DNA of 64,000 bases from a bacterium BMS3Bbin08 (GTDB lineage Bacteria; Nitrospirota; Thermodesulfovibrionia; UBA6902; BMS3Bbin08): positions 1 through 64,000 of the forward strand of contig BDTR01000030.1 of the NCBI GenBank assembly GCA_002897775.1, written 5' to 3'. The notes beneath the pieces are model-generated. The model had not been told where the DNA came from. It saw only the letters and a program-made list of their open reading frames with translations, and made no database searches. The first letter of the stretch is position 1. Every line of letters begins with the position of its first letter. Both the position numbers and the translations under genes were made by a program. Shown here in pieces: positions 18,094-29,639 of this stretch.

Positions 18094-19500
18094 TCATTCA
18101 TCAGGAATATCTTTAATTATGACCGTTTTTGTTGCTGAAGCAATTTCAACAATATCAGCTTCAGGCAGGCTCAATCTTTTCGCAAAGGCACTCGGGTAAC
18201 GAAGATAATACAGGTTAGTAACCAGGGACATTGCACCTTCTGCCTCTTCCGGAACTTTAAAGCGATAAATCTCTTCCCTGATCTCTCCAGCCTTTAATCG
18301 ATTATCAAATATGATTTTAACGGCGTCGTAGGAAAAAAGGGTCTGTTTCCCTTTTTCATCAATAAATATAGTCCGATAGATACGTTTTCCTTCCGGAATA
18401 GCATCTCCTAAAATCTCTTTATCAAATTCTCCTTTGCCGGTTACATCATACGCATTTGTTGTTCCAGGACTTGTCGGAATGGAGACGACCTTATCCCCGG
18501 AATAGGCATTGAGATCAATATATAACATCCTGAGCTCCGCACTGCCCGAGGACATCTTGTGCCCTGTTTTTGAATTGTTGACACGGACATGAATCGTTAT
18601 ATCATCGCCGGGCAAAGCGGCTGCTTCCTCAACTTCTATGTTCATTGTTAATGCCCCGACAACCTGAGTTTTGGAGTGTGCCCCGGGGAAACGGTGAGTG
18701 TACAGCTTCGTCCTGAATGGTGGATCACCCAGCCTCATGTCTGCTGCCTTCCCGGCTTCATAAACCGGCTTTCCCGCGACAAGAAATCCCTGTACATTCA
18801 TATGGCAGTCCTGGCATTGAATACCCTCTTCGGCAAAGCGGCTGTTCTTCCACTCGGTAAAGGTCGAACCAATTTCAAGGCCATGATGATTAGTCCGGTT
18901 GTGGCAGATGGCGCAGAATTCACTTTTTGTCTGAAGTTCAGAATATACGTGGTGCCAGGTGGAGGCTTTTTTGAAAGGCCCTAATTTCTCATCGCCTGGC
19001 ATCGAGATGTAATTGGCATCTCCCGGACTTTTGCCTTCATATCCCCCTATAGTATGGCAAAAATCACAGGTAACCCCGGATGTGCGCTTATCAATCTGTT
19101 CTTTTGAAAGTATGTGCCGAGCTGTTGTTAAGTATGCAATTGGAGCATGGCAGGCTATACAAGCTCTTGTTTCTTCAAACAGATCTGCATCTGTGATGGA
19201 CTTTGGCAGCAGCTCCTTGAAGTACTGGGCCTGGAAAACAGGGTTCTCAAAAGATTTGGCATGCATGGATTGTGAATGTTGCTCGAAAATATTATCATGG
19301 CATTGAGCGCATCCGGATGAAGGGGAATATTCCTCAGGCTTAAAAGATTTTCTGGGCGTAAGAGGTTTTTGCGGTTCGGCGGGAGCGGGTTTTACAGTCT
19401 GGACAGAAGGAAGAACCGCGCACCCAAAAAAAAGCAGGCAGGCGATTACTGCTATAAATACATGAACTGTATTTCTTCTACGAATAAATAAAAAAATCAT
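18094..19500 (-). CDS. Pentaheme c-type cytochrome lipoprotein (cytochrome c554-like)
   Basis: Five CxxCH motifs (CAQCH, CIACH, CDFCH, CAICH, CQDCH); lipobox LFFGC. Confidence 0.85.
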   Translation of the reverse strand: MIFLFIRRRNTVHVFIAVIACLLFFGCAVLPSVQTVKPAPAEPQKPLTPRKSFKPEEYSPSSGCAQCHDNIFEQHSQSMHAKSFENPVFQAQYFKELLPKSITDADLFEETRACIACHAPIAYLTTARHILSKEQIDKRTSGVTCDFCHTIGGYEGKSPGDANYISMPGDEKLGPFKKASTWHHVYSELQTKSEFCAICHNRTNHHGLEIGSTFTEWKNSRFAEEGIQCQDCHMNVQGFLVAGKPVYEAGKAADMRLGDPPFRTKLYTHRFPGAHSKTQVVGALTMNIEVEEAAALPGDDITIHVRVNNSKTGHKMSSGSAELRMLYIDLNAYSGDKVVSIPTSPGTTNAYDVTGKGEFDKEILGDAIPEGKRIYRTIFIDEKGKQTLFSYDAVKIIFDNRLKAGEIREEIYRFKVPEEAEGAMSLVTNLYYLRYPSAFAKRLSLPEADIVEIASATKTVIIKDIPDE

Positions 19501-19627
19501 GTGCCCTTAACTAATTTTATATTATCACGTAATGCGCAGGCTGTTTATTTAAAATATTAATGGCCACATAATTAATGGGAGAGGGTATAAAAAAGGGGCT
19601 ACATGTACCGTAACCCCGATATAATGC

Positions 19628-19705
19628 TGGCGTCCCCAAGGGGATTTGAACCCCTGTCGCCGCCGTGAAAGGGCGGTGTCCTGGGCCAGGCTAGACGATG
19701 GGGAC
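19628..19705 (-). tRNA. tRNA-Glu (TTC), CCA encoded
   Basis: Minus strand GTCCCCATCGTCTAG...CCGCCCTTTCACGGCGG...GGGGTTCAAATCCCCTTGGGGACGCCA. Confidence 0.95.
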
Positions 19706-19712
19706 AGAAAAA

Positions 19713-19788
19713 TGGTGAGCCGCGTTGGATTCGAACCAACGACCCACGCCTTAAAAGGGCGTTGCTCTACCAACTGAGCTAGCGGCCC
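19713..19788 (-). tRNA. tRNA-Lys (TTT), CCA encoded
   Basis: Minus strand GGGCCGCTAGCTCAGTTGGTAGAGCAACGCCCTTTTAAGGCGTGGGTCGTTGGTTCGAATCCAACGCGGCTCACCA. Confidence 0.95.
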
Positions 19789-19899
19789 ACATATCTCTTA
19801 AATAGCCGTTTCAAAGAACAACAATTATTTTAACAAAAAAATTATCCAAAAGGAAGATTAGCAGTTTATCAAAAGACCTCATTGAAAAGCAAGAAGAGC

Positions 19900-21246
<1,347 letters not shown>

Positions 21247-21340
21247 TTACTCCTTATTTAAAAAAAACGGGAAATAAGAAAAAGGAACTAAGAAATAAAA
21301 TACCTTGACTCTTTCCATTTCTCATTTCCCAGTTCTAATT

Positions 21341-22933
21341 TCAGACAGGTAGATGTATCTGCTTTACAGAAAGCACATTTGGAAGCTTTTTTATTGCCGA
21401 CAGGGTTTGCTTTGATATGGACGCGTCAATACTGACAACTGACACAGCCTTGCCTCCCGGCTTTTCTCTTCCAAACTGCATCCTGGCAATATTGAGGTTG
21501 TTCTTTCCAAGCAGGGCGCCGATATTACCAATGACACCGGGCTTGTCTTTGTTCAAAACCACCAGCAGCTCTCCCTCGGGAACGATCTCCACGGTAAAAC
21601 CGTCAACTGCTATTATGCGCGGCTCTTTTTTGCCGTGAAGCACGCCTGAGACCGAACTCTCTTTCCTGTCGCCGGACCTGATCTTCAGAACCAGCATACT
21701 GTGGTAGTCGCCTGCGTCAGATGTGGTGATCTCCTTCACCTTAATGCCCCTTTCGCCTGCGATAAGCGGGGCATTGATATAATTAACGGTGTCCTGCAGG
21801 ATCGGTGTTAAAATGCCTTTTAGTACGGCCACTTTTATGGGCTCCAGCGCAAGGTCTATGACCTCGCCTCTATACTCCACAATAACCTCATTAATCGCGC
21901 CGTCAACGATCTGCGACATGAACCCGCCGAGTCTTTCAGCCAGGTTTATGTAAGGCTGAAGCTGCGGCAGGACATCAGCTGAAACAGACGAGAAATTTAC
22001 CGCGTTTCTGATAGTGCCGTGTTTCAGATAATCGACTATCTGTTCCGCGACCGCGACCGCAACGTTTTCCTGCGCCTCTTTTGTTACCGCCCCAAGATGA
22101 GGGGTCGCAATTACATTGTCAAGCTCCAGAAGCGGACAACCAACCGGCGGTTCTTTTTCAAAAACGTCAAGGGCTGCGGCAGCGATCTTGCCTGTCTTAA
22201 GCGCACGGCAAAGTGCCTTTTCATCAACTATCCCGCCCCTTGCAGAGCTTATGATCCTCACCCCGTTCTTCATCTTCGCTATCCGCTCGGTATTTATCAG
22301 CCCCCTTGTCTCGTCTGTCAGAGGAGTATGCAGCGTGATAAAGTCTGATTTTTTTATCAGTTCATCAAGCTTTACGCCTTTAATGCCCAGGGCCTTTGCT
22401 TTCTCACTGCTTAAAAACGGGTCATATGCCACTATGTTCATTCCCACGCCCTGCGCCATTTTAGCCACATGCGTGCCGATATTGCCAAGCCCTATGATAC
22501 CAAGGGTTTTATTGTACAGTTCGACCCCTGTAAATTTCTTTTTCTCCCACTTCCCTTCTTTCATGGAAGCTGTTGCCTGAGGTATTTGCCTTGCCATGGA
22601 AAAAAGCAGTGCTACTGTGTGTTCCGCGGTTGTAACCGTGTTTCCCCCAGGGGTGTTCATCACAACTATACCCTGTTTGGTGGCCGCGGTTATGTCAACG
22701 TTATCAAGGCCTGAGCCGGCCCGTCCGACCACCTTTAACTTTTTGGCCGAACTAATAATATCAGAGGTCACTTTTGTGGCGCTCCGTATGACAAGACCGT
22801 CATAATTGCCTATGATCTGCTGGAGTTCCGCGGGCCTGAGGCCGACCTTAATGTCTACCTTGAGCCCCGCCTTTTTAAGGATATTTATTCCCTTGGGAGA
22901 TAAGTTATCACTAACCAGAACTTTCATTTTCAC
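21341..22933 (-). CDS. serA: D-3-phosphoglycerate dehydrogenase
   Basis: 2-hydroxyacid dehydrogenase core GLGNIGTHVAKMAQ plus C-terminal ACT region; about 530 aa SerA type. Confidence 0.95.
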   Translation of the reverse strand: MKMKVLVSDNLSPKGINILKKAGLKVDIKVGLRPAELQQIIGNYDGLVIRSATKVTSDIISSAKKLKVVGRAGSGLDNVDITAATKQGIVVMNTPGGNTVTTAEHTVALLFSMARQIPQATASMKEGKWEKKKFTGVELYNKTLGIIGLGNIGTHVAKMAQGVGMNIVAYDPFLSSEKAKALGIKGVKLDELIKKSDFITLHTPLTDETRGLINTERIAKMKNGVRIISSARGGIVDEKALCRALKTGKIAAAALDVFEKEPPVGCPLLELDNVIATPHLGAVTKEAQENVAVAVAEQIVDYLKHGTIRNAVNFSSVSADVLPQLQPYINLAERLGGFMSQIVDGAINEVIVEYRGEVIDLALEPIKVAVLKGILTPILQDTVNYINAPLIAGERGIKVKEITTSDAGDYHSMLVLKIRSGDRKESSVSGVLHGKKEPRIIAVDGFTVEIVPEGELLVVLNKDKPGVIGNIGALLGKNNLNIARMQFGREKPGGKAVSVVSIDASISKQTLSAIKKLPNVLSVKQIHLPV

Positions 22934-22939
22934 GCCCGC

Positions 22940-24079
22940 TTATTTCAAAAAAAATCTTTCCACGGCTGCTACACCTGAACCGGGATCTACAGGATGGCCC
23001 ATTCCGGCCAATACCATCTCTATGCCGGCAACAGCAGTTATAATGTCAAACATGCCTGTGTAACCCAGGTGAGCGATCCTGAATATTTTGCCTCTTGCCC
23101 GGCCCTGGCCTCCGGCGGCTGTTATTCCGTATTTATCCTTAAGTGTTTTATATATCTCCTGTCCGTCGAGTCCTTTGGGAGCAACAATCGCTGTAAGGCT
23201 GTCTGACGGAGATTCCCTGGCAAAAAGCTCAAGCCCTATGGCCTTAACCGCCTGCCTTGTAGCGGCGGCAAGTTTTTTATGCCGTTTGAAAACATTCTTT
23301 AATCCCTCTTTTTGAAGCATTTTCAGGGATTCATCAAGCCCTATTATGAGTGTTACCGCAGAGGTAAAGTTTGTCTGGTTCTTTGCCTGCGACACTCTTT
23401 CTTTTTTGAAATTAAAATAGAACTTCGGCGAACTTGCCTTTTTAGCCTTTTTCCATGCCTTTTCGCTTACACTCACAAACGCAAGTCCCGGGGGCAGCAT
23501 CAGGCCTTTTTGCGAACCGCCAACCATTATATCTATCCCCCATGCGTCTGTTTTAATGTCATGGGCCACCAGGGCAGAGATGGCATCAACGACAAAAAGG
23601 GTGTTAGCCCTTTTTTTAACTATTTCGCCAACTTTCTTTATATCATGATTTACTCCTGTGGACGTCTCTGTTGCCTGGATGAAAACTCCTTTTATAGCAG
23701 GGTCTTTTTTGAGCGCTTTTTCAACTTCTTCGGGCTTTACCGCGTATCCCCATTCAACCTCGATCTCCTTTACTTTGAGCCCGTATTCCCGGCATATCTG
23801 TGTCCAGCGTTCACCGAACTTGCCGCCGTTTATCACAAGAACTTTGTCCCCTGCGCTGAAAAAGTTGTTTACAGCTCCTACCATGCCGCCCGTACCTGTA
23901 GAGCAGAGGATCAACACGTCATTCTTTGTCTGATAAAGCTTTTTAAGGCCTTTTCTGGCAGATTCAAGTATAGGGGTAAAATCTGTTGACCTATGGTGGA
24001 TAATCGGCCCGGACATTGCCAGTAATATTTCAGGCGGTATTGGTGTTGGTCCAGGCGCTAACAGATATTTTTTAAGCAT
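22940..24079 (-). CDS. Class V aminotransferase (serine/alanine-glyoxylate aminotransferase type)
   Basis: LLAPGPTPIPPEILLAMSGPIIHHRS; PLP lysine region GSQKGLMLPPGLAFVSVS. Confidence 0.92.
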   Translation of the reverse strand: MLKKYLLAPGPTPIPPEILLAMSGPIIHHRSTDFTPILESARKGLKKLYQTKNDVLILCSTGTGGMVGAVNNFFSAGDKVLVINGGKFGERWTQICREYGLKVKEIEVEWGYAVKPEEVEKALKKDPAIKGVFIQATETSTGVNHDIKKVGEIVKKRANTLFVVDAISALVAHDIKTDAWGIDIMVGGSQKGLMLPPGLAFVSVSEKAWKKAKKASSPKFYFNFKKERVSQAKNQTNFTSAVTLIIGLDESLKMLQKEGLKNVFKRHKKLAAATRQAVKAIGLELFARESPSDSLTAIVAPKGLDGQEIYKTLKDKYGITAAGGQGRARGKIFRIAHLGYTGMFDIITAVAGIEMVLAGMGHPVDPGSGVAAVERFFLK

Positions 24080-24386
24080 TAATATTGTCCCTTAACATAT
24101 ATATAATATAGTTTTTCTTTTGGGTAGATGGTTTTAATCCGGATCACAATTGTGTAAATTAAAAACCTTACCGACTTAAAAGCGTATCATTTCAGTTGTT
24201 ATTTGTCAAGATAGTATGAAGCATTTTCAACAAGGTATCCACTGCGCTTTTTTGGTTATTATTTAAGGTACTTAGGGTGGTAAACTAACATATCCACATC
24301 TCCTGTTCTCTATTAATATAATATATAAATATATATAAATAATAAAAGACTATTAGTATTTATGTTAACATCTTTTTTTGCAGACA

Positions 24387-25511
24387 ATGAAAAAAAATAA
24401 TATTCCTTTAAAACCCATAAACAATATTTATAAAGTAAACCTCAAGGTCAGGAAAAACGAAAAAGTCCTTGTTTTTACGGATAACTTTGACAAAAAACTC
24501 CAGGATATCGCAAAACTGATCGCAGAAAAAGGCAGATCACACACAACAAAAATGTGTTACATGGAAATCAGGACAACCAGCAGTCATGGGGCTGAACCGC
24601 CGGAATCCTTATGGCAGGCAGCATATGGAGAGAGGGCGGTAAGAGCAATAAAATTAAAAAAACTCTTTACCCCCCTGCTTGGAAAGAAGATAAATGACAA
24701 ACAGCTGAAAAAAATAGAGGGCATAATAGGAAGATTCAAAAAAGACTCGGTCAGGGCGGTTATAGCGCTTTCTTACCATTCAACAACCCACACAAGGTTC
24801 AGGAGCCTTCTAACAGGGATCTGCGGAACCAGATACGCAAGCATGCCCCTGTTCGATCCATCAATGCTCAGCGGAGCAATGACAGTAAACTGGCGGAAAA
24901 TGGAGAAAAAGACAAAAAAAATAGCGCAGAGAGTAAATAAGAGCGAGAAACTGGAGATAAAGACCCCGAACGGCACGTTCATCATGTTTTCAAAAAAAGG
25001 AAGAAAAGCAAAGACAGACACCGGGATCATCACCAGACCAGGCTCATCCAGTAACCTGCCTGCCGGAGAGGTTTATTTTGCGCCGATTGAAGGCACGGCA
25101 AACGGCCGGCTTGTCCTTGACTGGGCGCCGACCAGAAAGCTGAAAAGACCGGTAACGCTTCACGTTAAAAAGGGGAAGGTCACAAAGGTAGAAGGAAAAG
25201 AAAGGTTTGTTAACTACTTAAAAGCAAAGCTTGCGGAAAGAGAAGAAAACGCAAATATCGCGGAACTGGGCATAGGAACAAACGATAAAGCCTCAAAGCC
25301 GGACAATATCCTGGAATCCGAAAAAATACTTGGCACCATTCATATAGCGCTCGGAGACAACAGCTCTTTCGGTGGAAAGATCTCAACGCCTTTTCATCAG
25401 GACTTTGTTTTCTTCAGACCCACCGTAACATTAATACATAAGGACAACAAAAAAGAACTCCTGCTTAAAAACGGCAGGCTATGCAAAGCAGGCAGTGTCA
25501 AAACCGTTTAA
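24387..25511 (+). CDS. Aminopeptidase (M29-like)
   Basis: LPAGEVYFAPIEGTANGRLVLD...IAELGIGTNDKA...GTIHIALGDNSSFGG...PFHQDFVFFRPTV. Confidence 0.8.
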   Translation: MKKNNIPLKPINNIYKVNLKVRKNEKVLVFTDNFDKKLQDIAKLIAEKGRSHTTKMCYMEIRTTSSHGAEPPESLWQAAYGERAVRAIKLKKLFTPLLGKKINDKQLKKIEGIIGRFKKDSVRAVIALSYHSTTHTRFRSLLTGICGTRYASMPLFDPSMLSGAMTVNWRKMEKKTKKIAQRVNKSEKLEIKTPNGTFIMFSKKGRKAKTDTGIITRPGSSSNLPAGEVYFAPIEGTANGRLVLDWAPTRKLKRPVTLHVKKGKVTKVEGKERFVNYLKAKLAEREENANIAELGIGTNDKASKPDNILESEKILGTIHIALGDNSSFGGKISTPFHQDFVFFRPTVTLIHKDNKKELLLKNGRLCKAGSVKTV

Positions 25512-25533
25512 AGAAGTGGTAATATAAGACCCC

Positions 25534-25866
25534 ATGGACACAGAGAATATAATAGTCTATATAACCGCTCCGAATGACGAAGAGGCCGCAAAGATCGCAA
25601 AGGCCCTTGTAGAGGCAAGGCTTGCCGCATGTGTTAATATTGTAAAAAATATCCGCTCTATCTATAGATGGCAGGGCAAAATTGAGGATGATCCAGAGGT
25701 GCTGATGATCGTTAAGACCCGGACAGGTCTGTTTGAGGCCCTGGCGGCCAAGGTCAGAAAGCTTCACAGTTATGAAGTGCCTGAGATCATAGCGCTGCCT
25801 GTTGTAAAAGGCTCGGAAGCATACCTGAACTGGTTAAAGGACGCTACAGAAACCGGGAAGGACTGA
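25534..25866 (+). CDS. cutA: Divalent-cation tolerance protein CutA
   Basis: ITAPNDEEAAKIAKALVEARLAACVNIV...IYRWQGKIEDDPEVLMIVKTR...LHSYEVPEIIALPV. Confidence 0.97.
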   Translation: MDTENIIVYITAPNDEEAAKIAKALVEARLAACVNIVKNIRSIYRWQGKIEDDPEVLMIVKTRTGLFEALAAKVRKLHSYEVPEIIALPVVKGSEAYLNWLKDATETGKD

Positions 25867-25867
25867 T

Positions 25868-26233
25868 CTATTCGGAAAGCCCGAGCTCTTTTTTAAGCCA
25901 GGCCTCAAGGTCTTTAGTTAAAGGATACATGCCGGCGACACATTCTTCGGTACAGTTTAAGGCTTCTTTAAGCAGGTCCTGCGGGATATCCTCAAGATAA
26001 CCAACAGTGTCGCTCATTGAGGGAGTGTTGCGCATTATCCCGAGAGTGAGCTTGTCAGAGACCATATCAACGTATAGCATATACCCGTCTATATTAACTT
26101 TAACAGCTGACCCGTCCTCCTGTTTTGTAAACCTGGGCTGCATGAAGATCTTTGGCGTAACATCCCAGCGGATATTATCGCGAAAGTCCTTGAACACCTT
26201 AAGGTCGTTAATAGAGTAATACTTAATTTGCAT
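25868..26233 (-). CDS. Hypothetical protein
   Basis: 121-aa ORF with coding-like composition; no recognised family. Confidence 0.5.
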   Translation of the reverse strand: MQIKYYSINDLKVFKDFRDNIRWDVTPKIFMQPRFTKQEDGSAVKVNIDGYMLYVDMVSDKLTLGIMRNTPSMSDTVGYLEDIPQDLLKEALNCTEECVAGMYPLTKDLEAWLKKELGLSE

Positions 26234-26316
26234 GGTTTTTTATTATAATAGAGAATCAACAAAAAGGAAATAAGCCCGGCCCGGTTTTTTCCTCGCAAAC
26301 GCATAAAGGAGGCAAA

Positions 26317-26658
26317 ATGGATTGTCTGTTCTGCAAGATCATAGAAAAAAAGATCCCTTCAAAAATAGTCTATGAAGACAACAGGATGCTGGCTTTTGAG
26401 GACATTAATCCCCAGGCGCCGATACATATACTCATAATCCCCAAAAAACACATATCTACAGTGCTTGAAATAGCACCGGCGGATAATGAGCTGGTGGGCA
26501 GTATGCTGCAGGCAGCTAATAATATTGCGCGGGATAAAGGCGTGGCAGACAGGGGGTTCAGGCTGGTTTTTAACTGCAACCGCGAGGCAGGTCAGGAAGT
26601 TTTTCATATCCATCTCCATCTGTTCGCAGGCAGGCAGATGCACTGGCCTCCGGGATAA
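26317..26658 (+). CDS. HIT family (HINT-like) hydrolase
   Basis: DCLFCKIIEKKIPSKIVYEDN...FNCNREAGQEVFHIHLHLFAGRQM. Confidence 0.97.
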   Translation: MDCLFCKIIEKKIPSKIVYEDNRMLAFEDINPQAPIHILIIPKKHISTVLEIAPADNELVGSMLQAANNIARDKGVADRGFRLVFNCNREAGQEVFHIHLHLFAGRQMHWPPG

Positions 26659-26683
26659 AATTTTTGGCATTAAGCCAAAAATT
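26659..26683 (+). terminator. Perfect 10-bp stem hairpin, terminator-like
   Basis: AATTTTTGGC-ATTAA-GCCAAAAATT directly after the HIT stop codon. Confidence 0.45.
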
Positions 26684-26695
26684 AGCTCATAGCTA

Positions 26696-27430
26696 TTGGT
26701 TGTTAGTTCTTGGGCTGAAAAAACTGCTGGCAGAAGATCCAGGAAAGTGATAATAAATCCTCATAAAAAAAAGACAGATTATAGTAGATATCTTAAAGAA
26801 ATATACAAGTTACTCGTTAGAGCTTTCGGTCCCCAGCACTGGTGGCCCGGAGATACTCCGTTCGAAGTGGCGGTCGGAGCCATACTTACCCAGAACACGA
26901 ACTGGGGAAATGTTGAAAAAGCAATAAACAATCTAAAAAAAAGCAGGGCCTTGAGCGCAAAGGCGCTGTATAAAATTCAGGACAAAAGGCTCGCGTCGCT
27001 TATCAGACCTGCCGGGTATTACAATATCAAGTCCAAAAGGATCAAGGCGTTTCTTAAGTTTTTGACAAACCATTACAGGGGCAGTATGAAAACAATGGGG
27101 ACTCAAGAGACCGGGGACCTGAGGCAACAGCTGCTCGATGTCCATGGCATCGGCCCTGAGACAGCAGACTCGATCCTTCTTTACGCACTGGAGAAGCCGG
27201 TATTTGTGATCGACGCGTACACAAAAAGGGTACTTGAGCGGCATAACATTGTTTCAAAAAAGGCAACATATCATGAAATGCAGGAACTGTTTCATAAAAA
27301 CCTTTCTATGGACACACAGAGGTTCAATGAATATCACGCCCTGTTCGTGAAGGTGGGAAAGGACCACTGCAGGCCAAAGCCAAAATGCGAAGGATGCCCC
27401 TTGGAGCAGCTAAAAACTATTTATAATTAA
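26696..27430 (+). CDS. Endonuclease III-related HhH-GPD protein with Fe-S motif
   Basis: FEVAVGAILTQNTNWGNVEKAI...LLDVHGIGPETADSILLYALEKPVFVIDAYTKR...C-terminal CxxxxxxCxxC-type cluster. Start codon uncertain. Confidence 0.88.
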   Translation: MVVSSWAEKTAGRRSRKVIINPHKKKTDYSRYLKEIYKLLVRAFGPQHWWPGDTPFEVAVGAILTQNTNWGNVEKAINNLKKSRALSAKALYKIQDKRLASLIRPAGYYNIKSKRIKAFLKFLTNHYRGSMKTMGTQETGDLRQQLLDVHGIGPETADSILLYALEKPVFVIDAYTKRVLERHNIVSKKATYHEMQELFHKNLSMDTQRFNEYHALFVKVGKDHCRPKPKCEGCPLEQLKTIYN

Positions 27431-27467
27431 CAATTGAAAAATGCTTATTTAAATACCATGAAAAGAC

Positions 27468-28709
27468 TTAAGCTGTTTCTTTGGGGCTCCAGGGCGCGAA
27501 TTTCAGCAAAATCAGCATGCCGGGAATGGCTATCAGGACGCAGAAAATAAAAAAGCCCTCCCATCCCATATATTTGGCCAGGACGCCGGTGCCTGAAGAT
27601 CCGATAACCCTGGGGACCCCCATAAGGCTTGTCAACAGCGCGTACTGCGTAGCTGTAAATTTTTTGTTTGTAATGCTCGCCATAAATGCCATGTATGCCG
27701 CAGTACCCATTCCTCCGCTCAAGTTCTCAAAAGAGATAACAGCAGCCAGCATGGGTATGCTGTAACCAATGTGGGCAAGCACAGCAAAGCCTGCTGTTGA
27801 GATCGCCTGGAGAACACCAAATACCCAGAGAGAACGGTTAATCCCCAGCCTGATCATCAGCACCCCGCCAATAAGGGTTCCTGCCATAAGGGCGCCTAAG
27901 CCAAATACTTTAACAACCAGCCCGATCTCGGTTTTTGAAAAACCTATATCCAGATAAAAAGGGGTTGATATGAAGCTTGCCATTGAATCCCCGATCTTAT
28001 ACAAAAGGATAAATGCAAGCACCCATACTGCGCCCGAACGGCTGAAATATTCCTTCAGAGGACCGATTACAGCATCTTTCAATGTTTTTGGAGTGTCGGT
28101 CATTACCGCAGGTTCGCGCGCAAGCAATGTGGTTACAACCGTGGGCAGCATGCACGCTGCCATTACAAGGTAGACCATTGAAAAGGGTATATGATCAGCC
28201 AGCACAAGGCCGCCCCCGGAGGCCAGAAGCATACCTACCCTGTAACCGTTTACGTATAATGCGGAGCCAAGGCCAAGTTCTGCGTCTGTAAGATCTTCCC
28301 TTCTGTAGGCATCTATCACAATATCCTGGGAGGCGCTGAAGAAAGTCACTAAAAGAGCGGCAAAGGCGACGATCCACAGATTTTTCGACGGGTCAGAGAA
28401 GCCGAGCCCGACGATAGAGAGGATCAGGGCAACTTGCGCTACCAGCAGCCAGCCCCTTCTTCTTCCCAGGAATGAAAGAGTAAAACGGTCAAACAGGGGG
28501 GCCCAGATGAACTTCAGCGTATAGGGAAGACCTACCAGCGCGAAAATGCCAATAACAGACAGGTCTACTTTCTCTTCTATCATCCATGCCTGCAGCAGCC
28601 CGATCGTTAAGAGCAGGGGCAGGCCGCTGGCAAAGCCCATGACAAGGGCAACCAGCATATGGCTGCTGAAGACCAATTTCAGTATGGATCTTTTCTTTTC
28701 AGGCTGCAA
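27468..28709 (-). CDS. AmpG-like MFS muropeptide permease
   Basis: MGFASGLPLLLTIGLLQAWM...LKFIWAPLFDRF...SQDIVIDAYRREDL. Confidence 0.88.
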   Translation of the reverse strand: MQPEKKRSILKLVFSSHMLVALVMGFASGLPLLLTIGLLQAWMIEEKVDLSVIGIFALVGLPYTLKFIWAPLFDRFTLSFLGRRRGWLLVAQVALILSIVGLGFSDPSKNLWIVAFAALLVTFFSASQDIVIDAYRREDLTDAELGLGSALYVNGYRVGMLLASGGGLVLADHIPFSMVYLVMAACMLPTVVTTLLAREPAVMTDTPKTLKDAVIGPLKEYFSRSGAVWVLAFILLYKIGDSMASFISTPFYLDIGFSKTEIGLVVKVFGLGALMAGTLIGGVLMIRLGINRSLWVFGVLQAISTAGFAVLAHIGYSIPMLAAVISFENLSGGMGTAAYMAFMASITNKKFTATQYALLTSLMGVPRVIGSSGTGVLAKYMGWEGFFIFCVLIAIPGMLILLKFAPWSPKETA

Positions 28710-28715
28710 ACAACC

Positions 28716-29441
28716 TCACAAATTTCCCGGCCTGAACACTATAAGGCCCGGCCTGTTATAAATGTAGTGTTTAAAATCCTGGTCTATTACTTTATGATAG
28801 CTGCTTTTGGATGAAGCATGCCGCAGATATACCGGACCATTGTTCTTTATAATGATCCCCGCATGCGATACATCCAGCCCGTGCAGTTCTGAATAAATAC
28901 CGGCATAATCACCGGTTTGCAGGTTGCTGATAACGTCTTCATTAATGGAGCCGGAAGGAATGAACCTTATCTCTCTCTCAGCAGGCTGAACGCCATCCAG
29001 GAAAACAGAGCCGTTTTCTTTTTGGTTCAGTATTTTGGTAATGCTTTTGGTTCCCGGGCCCCCGACCTGTTCTGTAACGTCATGGACCATATCACTGTTG
29101 AACTCAAGCCAGTCTGTAAAGAAGTGGTTCCTGTTTTGAAAGGCGACATCCCCTCCCCGGTATCTTACTTTTTTTAAATTCTTTATGAATTCAAAGAAAG
29201 AGCCGGACAGTCTCATGGCCTCAACATAATCAAGGAACGTAAAACAGTCGACTTCCTGGAGATTTACCACAAGGTCTTCCGGGGTCTGAGGGTCTCCGGT
29301 CAATGTCGACCCCTTATAGGCTGTTTCGAGGAATTGCCTTGAAATAAGATCGATCCGTTCGCCTGTATCCCTGACCGCAAGCGCTTCCCGTAAGAACTGG
29401 TCCAGTTTATTCTCTGTCCATTTACCAAAGAGAATATGCAT
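28716..29441 (-). CDS. DUF1460 (N-acetylmuramoyl-L-alanine amidase-like) protein
   Basis: DPQTPEDLVVNLQEVDCFTFLDYVEAM...GDYAGIYSELHGLDVSHAGIII...YLRHASS. Confidence 0.85.
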   Translation of the reverse strand: MHILFGKWTENKLDQFLREALAVRDTGERIDLISRQFLETAYKGSTLTGDPQTPEDLVVNLQEVDCFTFLDYVEAMRLSGSFFEFIKNLKKVRYRGGDVAFQNRNHFFTDWLEFNSDMVHDVTEQVGGPGTKSITKILNQKENGSVFLDGVQPAEREIRFIPSGSINEDVISNLQTGDYAGIYSELHGLDVSHAGIIIKNNGPVYLRHASSKSSYHKVIDQDFKHYIYNRPGLIVFRPGNL

Positions 29442-29526
29442 TTAATAAAAAAGTAGCCCCGACAAGTCGGGATCTCCGCTTCGCCCTGTACCAGATGGTT
29501 CAGGGCTTCGCTACGACAAGTAGAGA

Positions 29527-29562
29527 GCCCCGTTAGATTCTCAAGAATCTGGACAACGGGGC
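29527..29562. repeat. Inverted repeat
   Basis: GCCCCGTT-AGATTCTCAAGAATCTGGAC-AACGGGGC. Confidence 0.5.
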
Positions 29563-29639
29563 AGGTAGAGAAAAAAAGTGCCCATGCTATTGCCTGTGCA
29601 CTACTACCTGTAATTTTATACTATAATACATTCCAAACC

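Noticed and set aside
19549-19773. 74-aa minus-strand ORF
   Set aside because: Runs across the tRNA-Lys and tRNA-Glu genes; a known annotation artefact.
23312-23989. 225-aa plus-strand ORF
   Set aside because: Antisense to the well-supported class V aminotransferase gene; Cys/Phe/Tyr-rich composition typical of antisense frames.
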